A stretch of 64,000 nt of DNA, taken from NCBI RefSeq assembly GCF_048007105.1, contig NZ_CP180352.1:3410001-3474000 (forward strand), in the 5' to 3' direction. Origin of the DNA: Minwuia sp048007105 (GTDB lineage Bacteria > Pseudomonadota > Alphaproteobacteria > Minwuiales > Minwuiaceae). Both the position numbers and the translations under genes were made by a program. The notes beneath the pieces are model-generated. The model saw only the letters and a list, made by a program, of their open reading frames with translations, was not told the origin of the DNA and did no database searches. This document shows, piece by piece, positions 53,602 through 61,934 of the stretch (positions are counted from its first letter, which is position 1; the number at the start of each line of letters is the position of its first letter).

Positions 53602-53880
53602 TTACCCGCTGCCGGGGCCGATATCGGCGATCCGGAAGGAAATCTGCTCCATGAAGCCGGTCAGCTCGCCGATCATGTAGGGCGAGAGCACGACCAGCGC
53701 GATGAAGATGGCGATGATCTTCGGCACGAAGGCCAGCGTCATCTCCTGCATCTGCGTCAGGGCCTGGAACAGCGAGACCAGCAGGCCGACGCCGAGCGCG
53801 ATCAACATGACGGGCGCGGCCGTCTTCAACAGCACCCAGATGGCCTCCCGGCCGATATCGACGACTTCCACGGGGGTCAT
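53602..53880 (-). CDS. fliQ: Flagellar export component FliQ
   Basis: A 92-residue two-helix membrane protein with MTPVEVVDIGREAIWVLLKTA at the start, GLLVSLFQALTQMQEMTLAFVPK after the first helix, and the second helix IIAIFIALVVLSPYM. This is the standard FliQ pattern. It forms the export gate with FliP and FliR. Its start lies 15 nt after the fliE stop. Confidence 0.95.
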   Translation of the reverse strand: MTPVEVVDIGREAIWVLLKTAAPVMLIALGVGLLVSLFQALTQMQEMTLAFVPKIIAIFIALVVLSPYMIGELTGFMEQISFRIADIGPGSG

Positions 53881-53895
53881 GGCGGGACCTCCCGG

Positions 53896-54222
53896 TCAGA
53901 TCGGCATGCGGATGATCTGCTGGTAGGCCTCGACCACCCGGTCGCGGACGGCGACGACCGTCTGCAGGGCGATCTCGGCATTGTTCACCGCCTGAACGAC
54001 GTCGGTCAGTTCGACCTTCTCGACGTTCGAGCGGATGCCGACCTGTTCGGCCTGCTGAATGGCGCCCGAGGCGCTCTCGCCGGCTGCCTTCAGCATGTCT
54101 GCGAATGAAGTCGTGGTCGTTCCGGCATTCTCCGCGCCCGGCAAGGCCTCCGGCGCGGCGTCGCCACCCCTGGAAACGGCCTTGCCATAGGCCATGGCCG
54201 CATTCTGCAGCGTCACGTCCAT
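53896..54222 (-). CDS. fliE: Flagellar hook-basal body complex protein FliE
   Basis: A 108-residue protein with a variable N-terminus and the conserved FliE C-terminal half: TSFADMLKAAGES, then EKVELTDVVQAVNNAEIALQTVVAVRDRVVEAYQQIIRMPI. FliE joins the MS ring to the rod. It lies 31 nt after the flgC stop in the same operon. Confidence 0.93.
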   Translation of the reverse strand: MDVTLQNAAMAYGKAVSRGGDAAPEALPGAENAGTTTTSFADMLKAAGESASGAIQQAEQVGIRSNVEKVELTDVVQAVNNAEIALQTVVAVRDRVVEAYQQIIRMPI

Positions 54223-54253
54223 CTTGCGTTCTCCTTGTCAGGTCCGCAGCGCA

Positions 54254-54661
54254 TCAGCGGAGCAGGTCCACCGTGCGGGAAATCATGTGCTTGGCGGTCT
54301 CGATGACCGTCAGATTGGCCTGGTAGCTGCGCTGGGCCTCCCGCATGTCGGCCATCTCGATCAGCGGGTTCACGTTGGGCAGCTTCACGTAGCCCTGGGC
54401 GTTCGAGGCAGGGTTGCCGGGATCGTATTTCTCGCGGAAGGGCGACTTGTCGCTGGTGATCTTGTGGATCTCGACCGTCTCGGCGCCGCTGACGCCGTCC
54501 AACGCCTGGCGGAAGGTCATCACCTTGCGCCGGAACGGGTCCTGACCCGGCACCGTCGAGCTGGAATTGGCGTTGGCGATGTTCTCGGCTATCAGCCGCA
54601 TGCGTGCGGATTGCACCCGCATGCCCGAGGCCGATGTCACCAGTGCGCGATCAAGATCCAT
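54254..54661 (-). CDS. flgC: Flagellar basal-body rod protein FlgC
   Basis: A 135-residue rod protein with the family N-terminal motif (SASGMRVQSARMRLIAENIANANS) and C-terminal QGYVKLPNVNPLIEMADMREAQRSYQANLTVI. Both helices pack in the rod core. It lies 26 nt after the flgB stop and precedes fliE. Confidence 0.95.
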   Translation of the reverse strand: MDLDRALVTSASGMRVQSARMRLIAENIANANSSSTVPGQDPFRRKVMTFRQALDGVSGAETVEIHKITSDKSPFREKYDPGNPASNAQGYVKLPNVNPLIEMADMREAQRSYQANLTVIETAKHMISRTVDLLR

Positions 54662-54687
54662 TGTCTACTCCTGCCAGCCCGGCGCCA

Positions 54688-55101
54688 TTATCCGCCGCCG
54701 CCACGACCGCCGATGGCCATCTTCAGCATCTGCACGTGCTTGCGGTAGATCGAGGCAGCGAGGTCGTATGCCATACGGTTCTCGTTGACCTTCATGATCT
54801 CGTCCTCGAGCACCACGGTGTTCTCGTTCGGGGTCGTCTCCAGCGTGCCGACCTTCTCGCGGCGGAAACCGTCCGTCGCCTCGTTGTTCGGCGCGATATG
54901 CATGCCGCTGGTCCTGGCCGTGCGCATGTTGTTGTTCGGCTGGTGCACCAGATCCCGGAACGACAGCTTTTCCAGGTCCCGTGCAACGAAGCCCGGGGTG
55001 TCGGCATTGGCGATGTTGCGCGACAGCACCTTCTGGCGCGCAGACAGCCATTCCATGTTCCGCGTCAGCGCATTGAATATGGAGATGTCTTTCAGAAACA
55101 T
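54688..55101 (-). CDS. flgB: Flagellar basal-body rod protein FlgB
   Basis: A 137-residue rod protein. It starts MFLKDISIFNALTRNMEWLSARQKVLSRNIANADTPGFVARDLE, the FlgB signature, and has an NTVVLEDEIMKVNENRMAYDLA C-terminal helix. It is the first gene of the leftward operon and shares the control region with fliO. A Gly-rich tail (GGRGGGG) is unusual but short. Confidence 0.95.
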   Translation of the reverse strand: MFLKDISIFNALTRNMEWLSARQKVLSRNIANADTPGFVARDLEKLSFRDLVHQPNNNMRTARTSGMHIAPNNEATDGFRREKVGTLETTPNENTVVLEDEIMKVNENRMAYDLAASIYRKHVQMLKMAIGGRGGGG

Positions 55102-55176
55102 GCCTGTGCCGAACCTGTCCGAATGACGCCGGGCGGAATCCGCCCTGCCGATATCGCCGACTTTCCGCTGAAATGA

Positions 55177-55236
55177 TTAACAATGGGTAAGGATCGCCGG
55201 GTTGGCGCCGCGCCGCGTTATCCGATCCTTAACCAT
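55177..55236. promoter_or_regulatory. CtrA half sites and inverted repeat in the divergent flagellar control region
   Basis: TTAACAAT (55177-55184) and TTAACCAT (55229-55236) match the CtrA half-site TTAACCAT with one and zero mismatches. An inverted repeat, GGTAAGGATC (55186-55195) and GATCCTTAACC (55224-55234), lies between them. The region separates flgB and fliO. Confidence 0.55.
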
Positions 55237-55314
55237 GAGCCGTCAGGTTGGGCCCGTCCGCGGGAGAGAATCTCCCCGTCATCGATCACGGATTGGCAGA
55301 AGGCCGGCGCACGA

Positions 55315-55593
55315 ATGGAAACCCTCGACTATCTCAGATTTTTGGCGGCGCTCGCCGTCGTGGTCGGCCTGATCGCCGGCGCGGCATGGGCGGCCCGACG
55401 GTTCGGCCTGGCGCCGAAGGTCAGCGGCGCGGGCGGCGGCCGCCTCGCCGTCGTCGCCGTCCAGGCGGTCGATACGCGCCGGAAGCTGGTTCTGATCCGC
55501 CGCGACGACCGCGAGCATCTGCTGATCATCAGCCCGACCGCCGAGACCGTCATCGAGAGCGGCATCGAGCCCCGGGAGCCCGGCGCGGCATGA
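55315..55593 (+). CDS. fliO: Flagellar biosynthesis protein FliO
   Basis: A 92-residue protein with one N-terminal membrane helix (about residues 8-27: FLAALAVVVGLIAGAAWAA) and a cytoplasmic tail with the FliO pattern GGGRLAVVAVQAVDTRRKLVLIRRDDREHLLIISPTAETVIESGI. FliO assists assembly of FliP. ATG is chosen because it begins the helix; the upstream frame is unsupported. It overlaps fliP by ATGA. Confidence 0.9.
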   Translation: METLDYLRFLAALAVVVGLIAGAAWAARRFGLAPKVSGAGGGRLAVVAVQAVDTRRKLVLIRRDDREHLLIISPTAETVIESGIEPREPGAA

Positions 55594-56324
55594 TCTGGCG
55601 ACCTCTTTTCATCCTGACGCTCCTGCTGCTGCCGGCCGGCGCCGGCGCGCAGGAAGTGAACATCGACCTCGGCGAGGGCGGCGACTTCACCGGCCGCGTG
55701 CTGCAGCTGATCGCCCTGATGACGGTGCTCAGCCTGGCGCCGGCCATCCTGGTTGTCGTCACTTCCTTCACCCGCATCGTCATCGTGCTGTCGCTGCTGC
55801 GTTCGGCGCTCGGCGTGCAGACGACGCCGCCCAACGTGGTGATCATCTCGCTGGCGCTGTTCCTGACCGCCTTCATCATGGCGCCGACCTTCGAGGCCGC
55901 CTGGGACCGGGGCATCGAGCCGCTGCTGAACGGTGAGATCGAGGAGCGCGAGGCCTTCGACCGCGCCTCCGGACCGCTTCGCGACTTCATGCTGACCCAT
56001 GTCCGCGAGAAGGATCTGTCGCTGTTCCTGGAACTTGGCCGCATCAACACAGACGGCCTGACGCCGGAGCAGACGCCGCTTCAGGCGCTCGTGCCGGCCT
56101 TCATGATCTCGGAACTGAGACGCGCCTTCGAGATCGGCTTCCTGCTCTTCATCCCGTTTCTGGTGATCGACATGGTCGTCGCCAGCGTGCTGATGTCGAT
56201 GGGCATGATGATGCTGCCGCCAATCATCATCTCCCTGCCCTTCAAGCTGATCTTCTTCGTGCTGGTCGACGGCTGGAACCTCGTCGCGGTCAGTCTGGTC
56301 AGGAGTTTCACTGGCGGCGGCTAG
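55590..56324 (+). CDS. fliP: Flagellar export component FliP
   Basis: A 244-residue membrane protein with a cleavable-type signal (MIWRPLFILTLLLLPAGAGA) and four helices. Hallmarks are TSFTRIVIVLSLLRSALGVQTTPPN, the EQTPLQALVPAFMISELRRAFEIGF stretch and the SMGMMMLPPIIISLPFKLIFFVLVDGW end. It is the export gate subunit. It overlaps fliO and is followed by a DksA-like gene after 37 nt. Confidence 0.97.
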   Translation: MIWRPLFILTLLLLPAGAGAQEVNIDLGEGGDFTGRVLQLIALMTVLSLAPAILVVVTSFTRIVIVLSLLRSALGVQTTPPNVVIISLALFLTAFIMAPTFEAAWDRGIEPLLNGEIEEREAFDRASGPLRDFMLTHVREKDLSLFLELGRINTDGLTPEQTPLQALVPAFMISELRRAFEIGFLLFIPFLVIDMVVASVLMSMGMMMLPPIIISLPFKLIFFVLVDGWNLVAVSLVRSFTGGG

Positions 56325-56361
56325 GGTTGCGGCGTCCCGCCTTGCCGTGTCCAATCCGTCC

Positions 56362-56691
56362 ATGGATACGAAACACTATCTGAAGGTGCTGACGGAGCGG
56401 CGCGAGGCGATCGCCGAACTCAGCCGGATGTCCTCCGACTCCCGGCGCGCCGTCGAGCTGGACCAGACCAAGGTCGGGCGCCTCAGCCGCATGGACGCGA
56501 TGCAGCAGCAGGAAATGGCCAAGGCCTCGGAGCAGAAACGCGCCGCCGAACTTCGCCGCATCGATGCGGCGCTTGCGCGGATCGACGAAGGCGAGTTCGG
56601 CTATTGCCTCGATTGCGGCGAGGAGATCTCCGAAAAGCGGCTGGAGGTCGATCCGGCCACGCCCCGCTGTATCGACTGCGCCAACGCCTGA
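56362..56691 (+). CDS. DksA/TraR C4-type zinc finger protein
   Basis: A 109-residue protein with a helical N-terminal half (TERREAIAELSRMSSDSRRAVELDQ) and a C-terminal four-cysteine zinc finger (CLDCG and CIDCAN). The family binds RNA polymerase and helps ppGpp signalling; shorter members are often of unknown role. ATG with MDTKHYLK is chosen; a GTG 15 nt upstream is also in frame. It follows fliP in the same direction and may be co-transcribed. Confidence 0.88.
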   Translation: MDTKHYLKVLTERREAIAELSRMSSDSRRAVELDQTKVGRLSRMDAMQQQEMAKASEQKRAAELRRIDAALARIDEGEFGYCLDCGEEISEKRLEVDPATPRCIDCANA

Positions 56692-56698
56692 ACGGGCG

Positions 56699-57124
56699 TC
56701 AGTCCGGCAGCGTCACATTCCCCGCTTCGTCGAGTGGGAAGGCCGGGTTCCAGGCCACTTCCCACAGATGCCCGTCAGGATCGGCGAAATAGCCGACATG
56801 GCCGCCCCAGGGCGTGTCTTGACCCGCCTTGATCAGCGTTCCGCCAGCCGACACAGCTTCGTCGAGAACGGTGGCGACCTCGTTCCTCGTGCGGGTGTTG
56901 AAGGCAATTGAAACGCCTCGGAACCCCGCGCCGCCGTCCTCGAGACCGGTGTCGGAAACCAGGTCCCCGCGCGGATAGAGGCCGAAGGCGACGCCGTTGC
57001 ACTGGAAGAAGGCGACGCCGTTCACCCCCTTCATCGACCGCTTCCAGCCCAGCGCCTCGTAGAAGGCAATGCTGCGGCCGAGATCGGCCACGCCGAGCGT
57101 CAACAGGGTGAAGCGTTGCTCCAC
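56699..57124 (-). CDS. VOC/glyoxalase family protein
   Basis: A 141-residue VOC protein: LLTLGVADLGRSIAFYEALGW at the start and GGHVGYFADPDGHLWEVAWNPAF at the end, with the metal ligand Glu in WEV. It lies 4 nt after the mccA stop on the same strand, so it probably ends the mccB-mccA transcript. Function within leucine breakdown is not known. Confidence 0.85.
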   Translation of the reverse strand: MEQRFTLLTLGVADLGRSIAFYEALGWKRSMKGVNGVAFFQCNGVAFGLYPRGDLVSDTGLEDGGAGFRGVSIAFNTRTRNEVATVLDEAVSAGGTLIKAGQDTPWGGHVGYFADPDGHLWEVAWNPAFPLDEAGNVTLPD

Positions 57125-57128
57125 CGCC

Positions 57129-59144
57129 CTATTCGGTCTCCAGCGCGATCAGCACCGCGCCTTCCTCGACCTGGTCGCCCTCGCCGTAGTTCACCTCGGC
57201 GACCGTGCCGGCGGCAGACGCGGAGATGGTGTGCTCCATTTTCATCGCCTCCAGGATCATCAGGGCGTCGCCCTTCTTCACCTTCGCACCGGTCTCGGTC
57301 GTCAGCTTGATGATCTTGCCCGGCAGCGGCGCCGTGATCGCGCCGCCCGCGCCCTCGTCGGAGAGATCGGCTTCCATCGGATCGACGATCTCGAATGCGA
57401 TCGATGCGCCCTCACGCACCAGCGTCAGCGCCTGCCCCTTGCGCAGGAACGAGACGCCGGAGCGGTCGCCGTTGAGGGTGGCCACCAGTTCGCCCGGCGC
57501 TTCCATGACATAGCTCGACTGGAAGCTTTCGCCAGCCGCCTCGATCCGGATACCGCCGCCGCGTTGATAGCGCACCGCAACCTCGGTCTCGTCCTCGCCA
57601 TGGCGCAGGTGCACGATCTCGTGCCCGTCATCGTTCAGCCGCCAGCCACCGGTCTGGTCCCACGGGCTGAACGGGTCCGCATCATGAGCACTGCGCCGGT
57701 CGGCGGCGCGCTGGGCCAGAACGGCAAGCGCGGCAAGCGCCATGTCGGCCGCTTCCGGTCCGCGCGCCGCGGGCACCAGATCCTTCTGGAACCGCTCGAT
57801 GAAGCCGGTATCGAGATCCGCGGCGTCGAAGGCGTGGTGTGTCACGGTCCGGTGCAGGAAGAAGACGTTGGTCGTCAGCCCGACCACGCGCGTCCGTTCC
57901 AGCATGCCGGCCAGCTTGCGCGCGGCCTCCGCCCTGTCCTTTCCGTGCGCGATCACCTTGGCGATCATCGGATCGTAGAACGGCGTGACGCTGTCGCCCT
58001 CGCGGACGCCGGTGTCGATCCGCACGCCCTCGCCTTCCTCGGGGAAGCGCAGCATGTCGAGGCGGCCCGTCGCGGGAAGGAACATCCGCGCCGGGTTCTC
58101 GGCATAGAGGCGCGCTTCCATGGCGTGGCCGTGGATCGACAGCGCATCCTGTCCGGCCGGCAGCGCCTCACCGGCTGCGACGCGGATCTGCCACTCCACC
58201 AGATCGCGACCGGTGATCAGTTCCGTCACCGGATGCTCCACCTGCAGGCGCGTGTTCATTTCCATGAAGTAGAAGCGGTCCGGCTTCAGCCCCTCCGACA
58301 CGTCCGCAATGAACTCGATGGTGCCCGCGCCGCGGTAGTCGATGGCCTTCGCCGCAGCTACCGCCGCCTCGCCCATGGCGCGGCGCATGGCCACCGGCAT
58401 GCCCGGCGCCGGCGCCTCCTCGATCACCTTCTGGTGGCGGCGCTGGATCGAGCAGTCGCGCTCGAACAGATGCACCGCGTTGCCATGGGTATCGCCGAAG
58501 ACCTGCACCTCAATGTGGCGTGGCTTGACCAGGAACTTCTCGATCAGCACGCGCTCGTCGCCGAAGGCGTTCTTCGCCTCGCGTTTCGCGCCTTCGAGCG
58601 CTTTGGCGAAGTCCTTCGCCTTGTCGACGCGCCGCATGCCCTTGCCGCCGCCGCCGGCGACCGCCTTGATGAGCACCGGATAGCCGATCCGCTCGGCCTC
58701 GGCCGCGAGATCGTCCGGGTCCTGACCGTCGCCGTGATAGCCGGGCACGACCGGCACGCCGGCCTTTTCCATGATCGCCTTGGCGGCGTCCTTCAGCCCC
58801 ATCTTGCGGATGGAATCGGCGGTCGGGCCGATGAAGGTCAGTCCGGCCTTCTCCACCGCCTCGGCGAAGCCGGCGTTCTCGGAGAGGAAGCCGTAACCCG
58901 GATGGATGGCGCCCGCGCCGGTGCGCTTCGCCGCCTCCAGGATGACATCGCCGAGCAGATAGCTCTTCGTCACCTCGGCCTCGCCGATGCGGCAGGCCTC
59001 GTCGGCCATTTGCACATGCATGGCATTGGCGTCGGCGTCGGAATGCACGGCGACGGTACGGATACCCATGCGCCGGGCGGTCTTGATCACGCGGCAGGCG
59101 ATCTCGCCGCGGTTCGCAATCAGGATCTTGTCGAAAAGGGCCAT
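57129..59144 (-). CDS. mccA: Methylcrotonyl-CoA carboxylase biotin-containing subunit
   Basis: A 671-residue biotin-dependent carboxylase. The biotin carboxylase domain (about residues 1-450) has ILIANRGEIACRVI, the glycine-rich GGGGKGMRRVD loop and the metal site EMNTRLQVEHPVTE. A C-terminal BCCP domain has the biotinylated EAMKMEH. It carboxylates 3-methylcrotonyl-CoA together with MccB. The alpha subunit of propionyl-CoA carboxylase is similar; the MccB-type partner decides in favour of leucine degradation. ATG with MALFDKILI is chosen. Confidence 0.85.
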   Translation of the reverse strand: MALFDKILIANRGEIACRVIKTARRMGIRTVAVHSDADANAMHVQMADEACRIGEAEVTKSYLLGDVILEAAKRTGAGAIHPGYGFLSENAGFAEAVEKAGLTFIGPTADSIRKMGLKDAAKAIMEKAGVPVVPGYHGDGQDPDDLAAEAERIGYPVLIKAVAGGGGKGMRRVDKAKDFAKALEGAKREAKNAFGDERVLIEKFLVKPRHIEVQVFGDTHGNAVHLFERDCSIQRRHQKVIEEAPAPGMPVAMRRAMGEAAVAAAKAIDYRGAGTIEFIADVSEGLKPDRFYFMEMNTRLQVEHPVTELITGRDLVEWQIRVAAGEALPAGQDALSIHGHAMEARLYAENPARMFLPATGRLDMLRFPEEGEGVRIDTGVREGDSVTPFYDPMIAKVIAHGKDRAEAARKLAGMLERTRVVGLTTNVFFLHRTVTHHAFDAADLDTGFIERFQKDLVPAARGPEAADMALAALAVLAQRAADRRSAHDADPFSPWDQTGGWRLNDDGHEIVHLRHGEDETEVAVRYQRGGGIRIEAAGESFQSSYVMEAPGELVATLNGDRSGVSFLRKGQALTLVREGASIAFEIVDPMEADLSDEGAGGAITAPLPGKIIKLTTETGAKVKKGDALMILEAMKMEHTISASAAGTVAEVNYGEGDQVEEGAVLIALETE

Positions 59145-59151
59145 GTCCGCC

Positions 59152-60759
59152 TCACATCCTGAAGACGCCGAATTTCGTATCCTCAACGGGCCGGTTCAGC
59201 GCCGCCGAGATCGCGAGCCCGAGGGTCATTCGGGCGTCGACCGGATCGACCAGCCCGTCGTCCCAAAGGCGCGAGGTCGCGAAATACGGGTCCGATTGTT
59301 CCTCGAACTGGTCGATGATGGGCTGCTTGAAGGCCGCCTCATCGGCCGCCGACCATTCCTTGCCTTGGCGTTCGTAGTTGGCGCGGGTAACCGTCGCCAG
59401 CACGCCCGCCGCCTGCTCCGGTCCCATCAGCGCCAGCCGGGCGCTGGGCCACATCCACAGGAAGCGCGGCCCGTAGGCGCGCCCGCACATGCCGTAATTG
59501 CCTGCGCCGTAGGAGCCGCCGACGACCATGGTGAACTTCGGCACCTTTGTCGTGGAGACCGCGGTCACCAGCTTGGCACCGTCCTTGGCGATGCCGCCGG
59601 CCTCGTACTTCCGGCCGACCATGAAGCCGGAGATGTTCTGCAGGAAAATCAGAGGAATGTGCCGCTGGCTGCAGAGCTCGATGAAGTGCGCGCCCTTCAT
59701 GGCGGACTCGGAGAACAGGATGCCGTTGTTGGCGACGATGCCGACCGGATAGCCGAGCAGGCGGGCGAATCCGCAGACCAGCGTCTGACCGTAGAGCTTC
59801 TTGAACTCGTCGAATTCCGAGCCGTCGACCATGCGCGCGATCAGTTCGCGGACGTCATAGGGCTGCCGCACATCCTTGGGCAGCACGCCGTAGAGTTCCT
59901 CCGGATCGTAGGCCGGAGCCTGCGGTTCGCGGACGGTGATCGAGCCCGGCTTGGTCCGGTTGAGATTGGCGACGATGTTCCGCGCGATGGCCAGCGCGTG
60001 GGCGTCGTTCATGGCGTAATGGTCGGTGACGCCCGATGTGCGCGAATGCACGTCGGCGCCGCCGAGATCCTCGGCTGAGACGACCTCGCCCGTGGCCGCC
60101 TTCACCAGCGGCGGGCCGCCCAGGAAGATGGTGCCCTGCTGGCGGACGATGATGGCGTCGTCGGACATGGCGGGGACATAGGCGCCGCCGGCGGTGCAGG
60201 ATCCCATGACCACCGCGATCTGCGGAATGCCGGCCGCCGACATGTTGGCCTGATTGAAGAAGATGCGGCCGAAATGCTCCTTGTCAGGGAAGACATCGGG
60301 CCACTGCGGCAGGTTCGCGCCTCCGGAATCGACCAGGTAGACGCAGGGGAGGTTGTTCTCCAGCGCCACTTCCTGCGCCCGGATGTGCTTCTTCACGGTC
60401 TCGCGGTAGTAGGTGCCGCCCTTCACCGTCGCGTCGTTGCAGACGATGACGCATTCCAGCCCCGAGACCCGGCCGATGCCGGTGATCACGCCGCCCGAGG
60501 GGACCTCACCGTCATATTGCCCGAAAGCGGCCAGCTGGCTGAATTCCAGGAACGGCGCACCGGGATCGACAAGCGCCCGGATACGCTCCCGCGGCAGCAT
60601 CTTGCCCCGCTCGAGATGACGCTTGCGGGCGCGCTCGCCGCCGCCCTGCTTGATCTCGGCCACCCGCTCCTTCAGGCGGCCGACCTCGCCGCGCCAGAAT
60701 TCCGCGTTGCCCTTGAAGGCGTCCGACCGCGTGTTGATCTCGGATTTCAGCACCGGCAT
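59152..60759 (-). CDS. mccB: Methylcrotonyl-CoA carboxylase carboxyltransferase subunit
   Basis: A 535-residue carboxyltransferase. MccB-typical segments are the FGRIFFNQANMSAAGIPQIAVVMGSCTAGGAYVPAMSD stretch, LGGPPLVKAATGE, and GGSYGAGNYGMCGRAYGPRFLWMWPSARLALMGPEQAA. Together with mccA (7 nt downstream) it forms the enzyme of leucine degradation. ATG with MPVLKSEINTRSDAFK gives the usual length. No other liu genes (isovaleryl-CoA dehydrogenase, HMG-CoA lyase) lie in the window. Confidence 0.9.
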   Translation of the reverse strand: MPVLKSEINTRSDAFKGNAEFWRGEVGRLKERVAEIKQGGGERARKRHLERGKMLPRERIRALVDPGAPFLEFSQLAAFGQYDGEVPSGGVITGIGRVSGLECVIVCNDATVKGGTYYRETVKKHIRAQEVALENNLPCVYLVDSGGANLPQWPDVFPDKEHFGRIFFNQANMSAAGIPQIAVVMGSCTAGGAYVPAMSDDAIIVRQQGTIFLGGPPLVKAATGEVVSAEDLGGADVHSRTSGVTDHYAMNDAHALAIARNIVANLNRTKPGSITVREPQAPAYDPEELYGVLPKDVRQPYDVRELIARMVDGSEFDEFKKLYGQTLVCGFARLLGYPVGIVANNGILFSESAMKGAHFIELCSQRHIPLIFLQNISGFMVGRKYEAGGIAKDGAKLVTAVSTTKVPKFTMVVGGSYGAGNYGMCGRAYGPRFLWMWPSARLALMGPEQAAGVLATVTRANYERQGKEWSAADEAAFKQPIIDQFEEQSDPYFATSRLWDDGLVDPVDARMTLGLAISAALNRPVEDTKFGVFRM

Positions 60760-60843
60760 GCGGCACGTCTCCCCTGCCCCGTTCTTGATTGGCCCGATAT
60801 TGAGCATGTTTGGACGCGGCGGAAAAGCCGTGTCGCGCGGGAC

Positions 60844-61221
60844 TCAGTCCCGCGGGAAGGTCACGACCTCGATCCGGTTGCCGTCAGGGTCGCGGATGAA
60901 GGCCCCGTAATACACGGTCATCTGCCCCTGACGCTCGCCCGGCGCGCCGTCATCGACAGCGCCTTCGGCCAGCGCGATCCGGTGAAAGGCGTCGACCGTC
61001 TCCCGGTCCCGAGCCCTGAGACACACGTGATAGCCGGTGTCGGCGGCGACGCCCGCCGAATCGGGACGCGCATTGAGCCAGAATTCCGGGTAGCGCTTGC
61101 CGAAGCCGACGGTCGCCGGCCGGTCTGCCAGCACCTCGAACCCCATCGGCGCGAAGACCTTCCGGTAGAAATCCGCCGCCCGCTTCAGATCGCGAACCTG
61201 GACCGAGACGTGATCGATCAA
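60844..61221 (-). CDS. VOC/glyoxalase family protein
   Basis: A 125-residue VOC protein with LIDHVSVQVRDLKRAADFYRKVFAPMG at the start and GAFIRDPDGNRIEVVTFPRD at the end, plus the GYHVCLRARDRETVDAFH central strand. TTG is chosen as start because it overlaps the upstream stop by TTGA and the fold begins there. A longer frame has no ribosome site. It is coupled to the SnoaL-like gene. Confidence 0.82.
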   Translation of the reverse strand: MIDHVSVQVRDLKRAADFYRKVFAPMGFEVLADRPATVGFGKRYPEFWLNARPDSAGVAADTGYHVCLRARDRETVDAFHRIALAEGAVDDGAPGERQGQMTVYYGAFIRDPDGNRIEVVTFPRD

Positions 61222-61661
61222 GGTTTCGCGCCGCGCGCGAAGTCGACCGCAATCTCGCGTCTGCTGAAGCGCCAACCCGCATCGGTGCGCACGAAGGTGT
61301 CGCGGTATTCGCCAACGATGTCCGGCACATCGGAGGGACGGACCCGCTCCGGCCGGTCCTTGTCGTCATGACGGTGAAGCGTCAGGTAGACGACCCCCGT
61401 CGCGTTGTTCTCGTCGATCACATCGACCAGGGCCGTGCTGCAGACATGGCGCGAGCGCCTGTGGGTCGCGGCCTCGCGCCGCCTGAACCCGGCCTCGATT
61501 TCCGCCTTGCCGGACATGGTGTTCTCCGGCGAGGTCCAGACGCCGTCATCGGTGAACTGTCCGGCGATCCTCGAGGCCTCGCCGTGATCGACGAAATGGC
61601 AGTATTCGATCATCAGCCGTTCGCAGGCGCGCTCGATCAGCATGCGGTCCATGTCGTTCAT
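61218..61661 (-). CDS. SnoaL-like (NTF2 fold) protein
   Basis: A 147-residue protein of the NTF2-like superfamily: a helical N-terminus (ERACERLMIEYCHFVDHGEASRIAGQFTDDGVW) followed by a curved sheet with GEYRDTFVRTDAGWRFSRREI. SnoaL-like members act as cyclases, dehydratases or oxygenase small subunits. It overlaps the VOC gene (TTGA), so both may work on the same small molecule. Function is unknown. Confidence 0.8.
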   Translation of the reverse strand: MNDMDRMLIERACERLMIEYCHFVDHGEASRIAGQFTDDGVWTSPENTMSGKAEIEAGFRRREAATHRRSRHVCSTALVDVIDENNATGVVYLTLHRHDDKDRPERVRPSDVPDIVGEYRDTFVRTDAGWRFSRREIAVDFARGAKP

Positions 61662-61682
61662 CCGTCGGCCCTCCCCGGCCTG

Positions 61683-61922
61683 TCACATGATCTGCAGCGC
61701 CAGCCACGGCGCCAGATTGAACACCAGCACCAGCACCTTGTAGGCGGCGAGATACTGGAAGCTGACCTCCATGATGCGCGTTTCCGGCAGCCCGAACAGG
61801 CGGCTGTGGAGCCGCAGTCCGGCCTCCCGGAACGCCGCCAGATAGACCGTCGAGATCAGCAGCACGGCGTAGTTGACGACCAGACACCATCCCAGCAACT
61901 CGGTCCACTGATCCTGCGTCAT
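61683..61922 (-). CDS. Small two-helix membrane protein
   Basis: A 79-residue protein with two hydrophobic segments (about residues 9-31, WCLVVNYAVLLISTVYLAAF, and about residues 56-79, FQYLAAYKVLVLVFNLAPWLALQIM). A short loop LRLHSRLFGLPET lies between. It looks like members of small uncharacterised inner-membrane families (DUF6868-like). No enzymatic residues are visible. It lies 12 nt after the SDR gene stop, in the same run as the SnoaL-like gene. Confidence 0.7.
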   Translation of the reverse strand: MTQDQWTELLGWCLVVNYAVLLISTVYLAAFREAGLRLHSRLFGLPETRIMEVSFQYLAAYKVLVLVFNLAPWLALQIM

Positions 61923-61934
61923 GGCGGCTCCTCC

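Noticed and set aside
51712..54108. Plus-strand 798-codon open frame opposite flhB and fliR
   Set aside because: Antisense of conserved flagellar genes; composed of His/Asp/Gln-rich shadow sequence.
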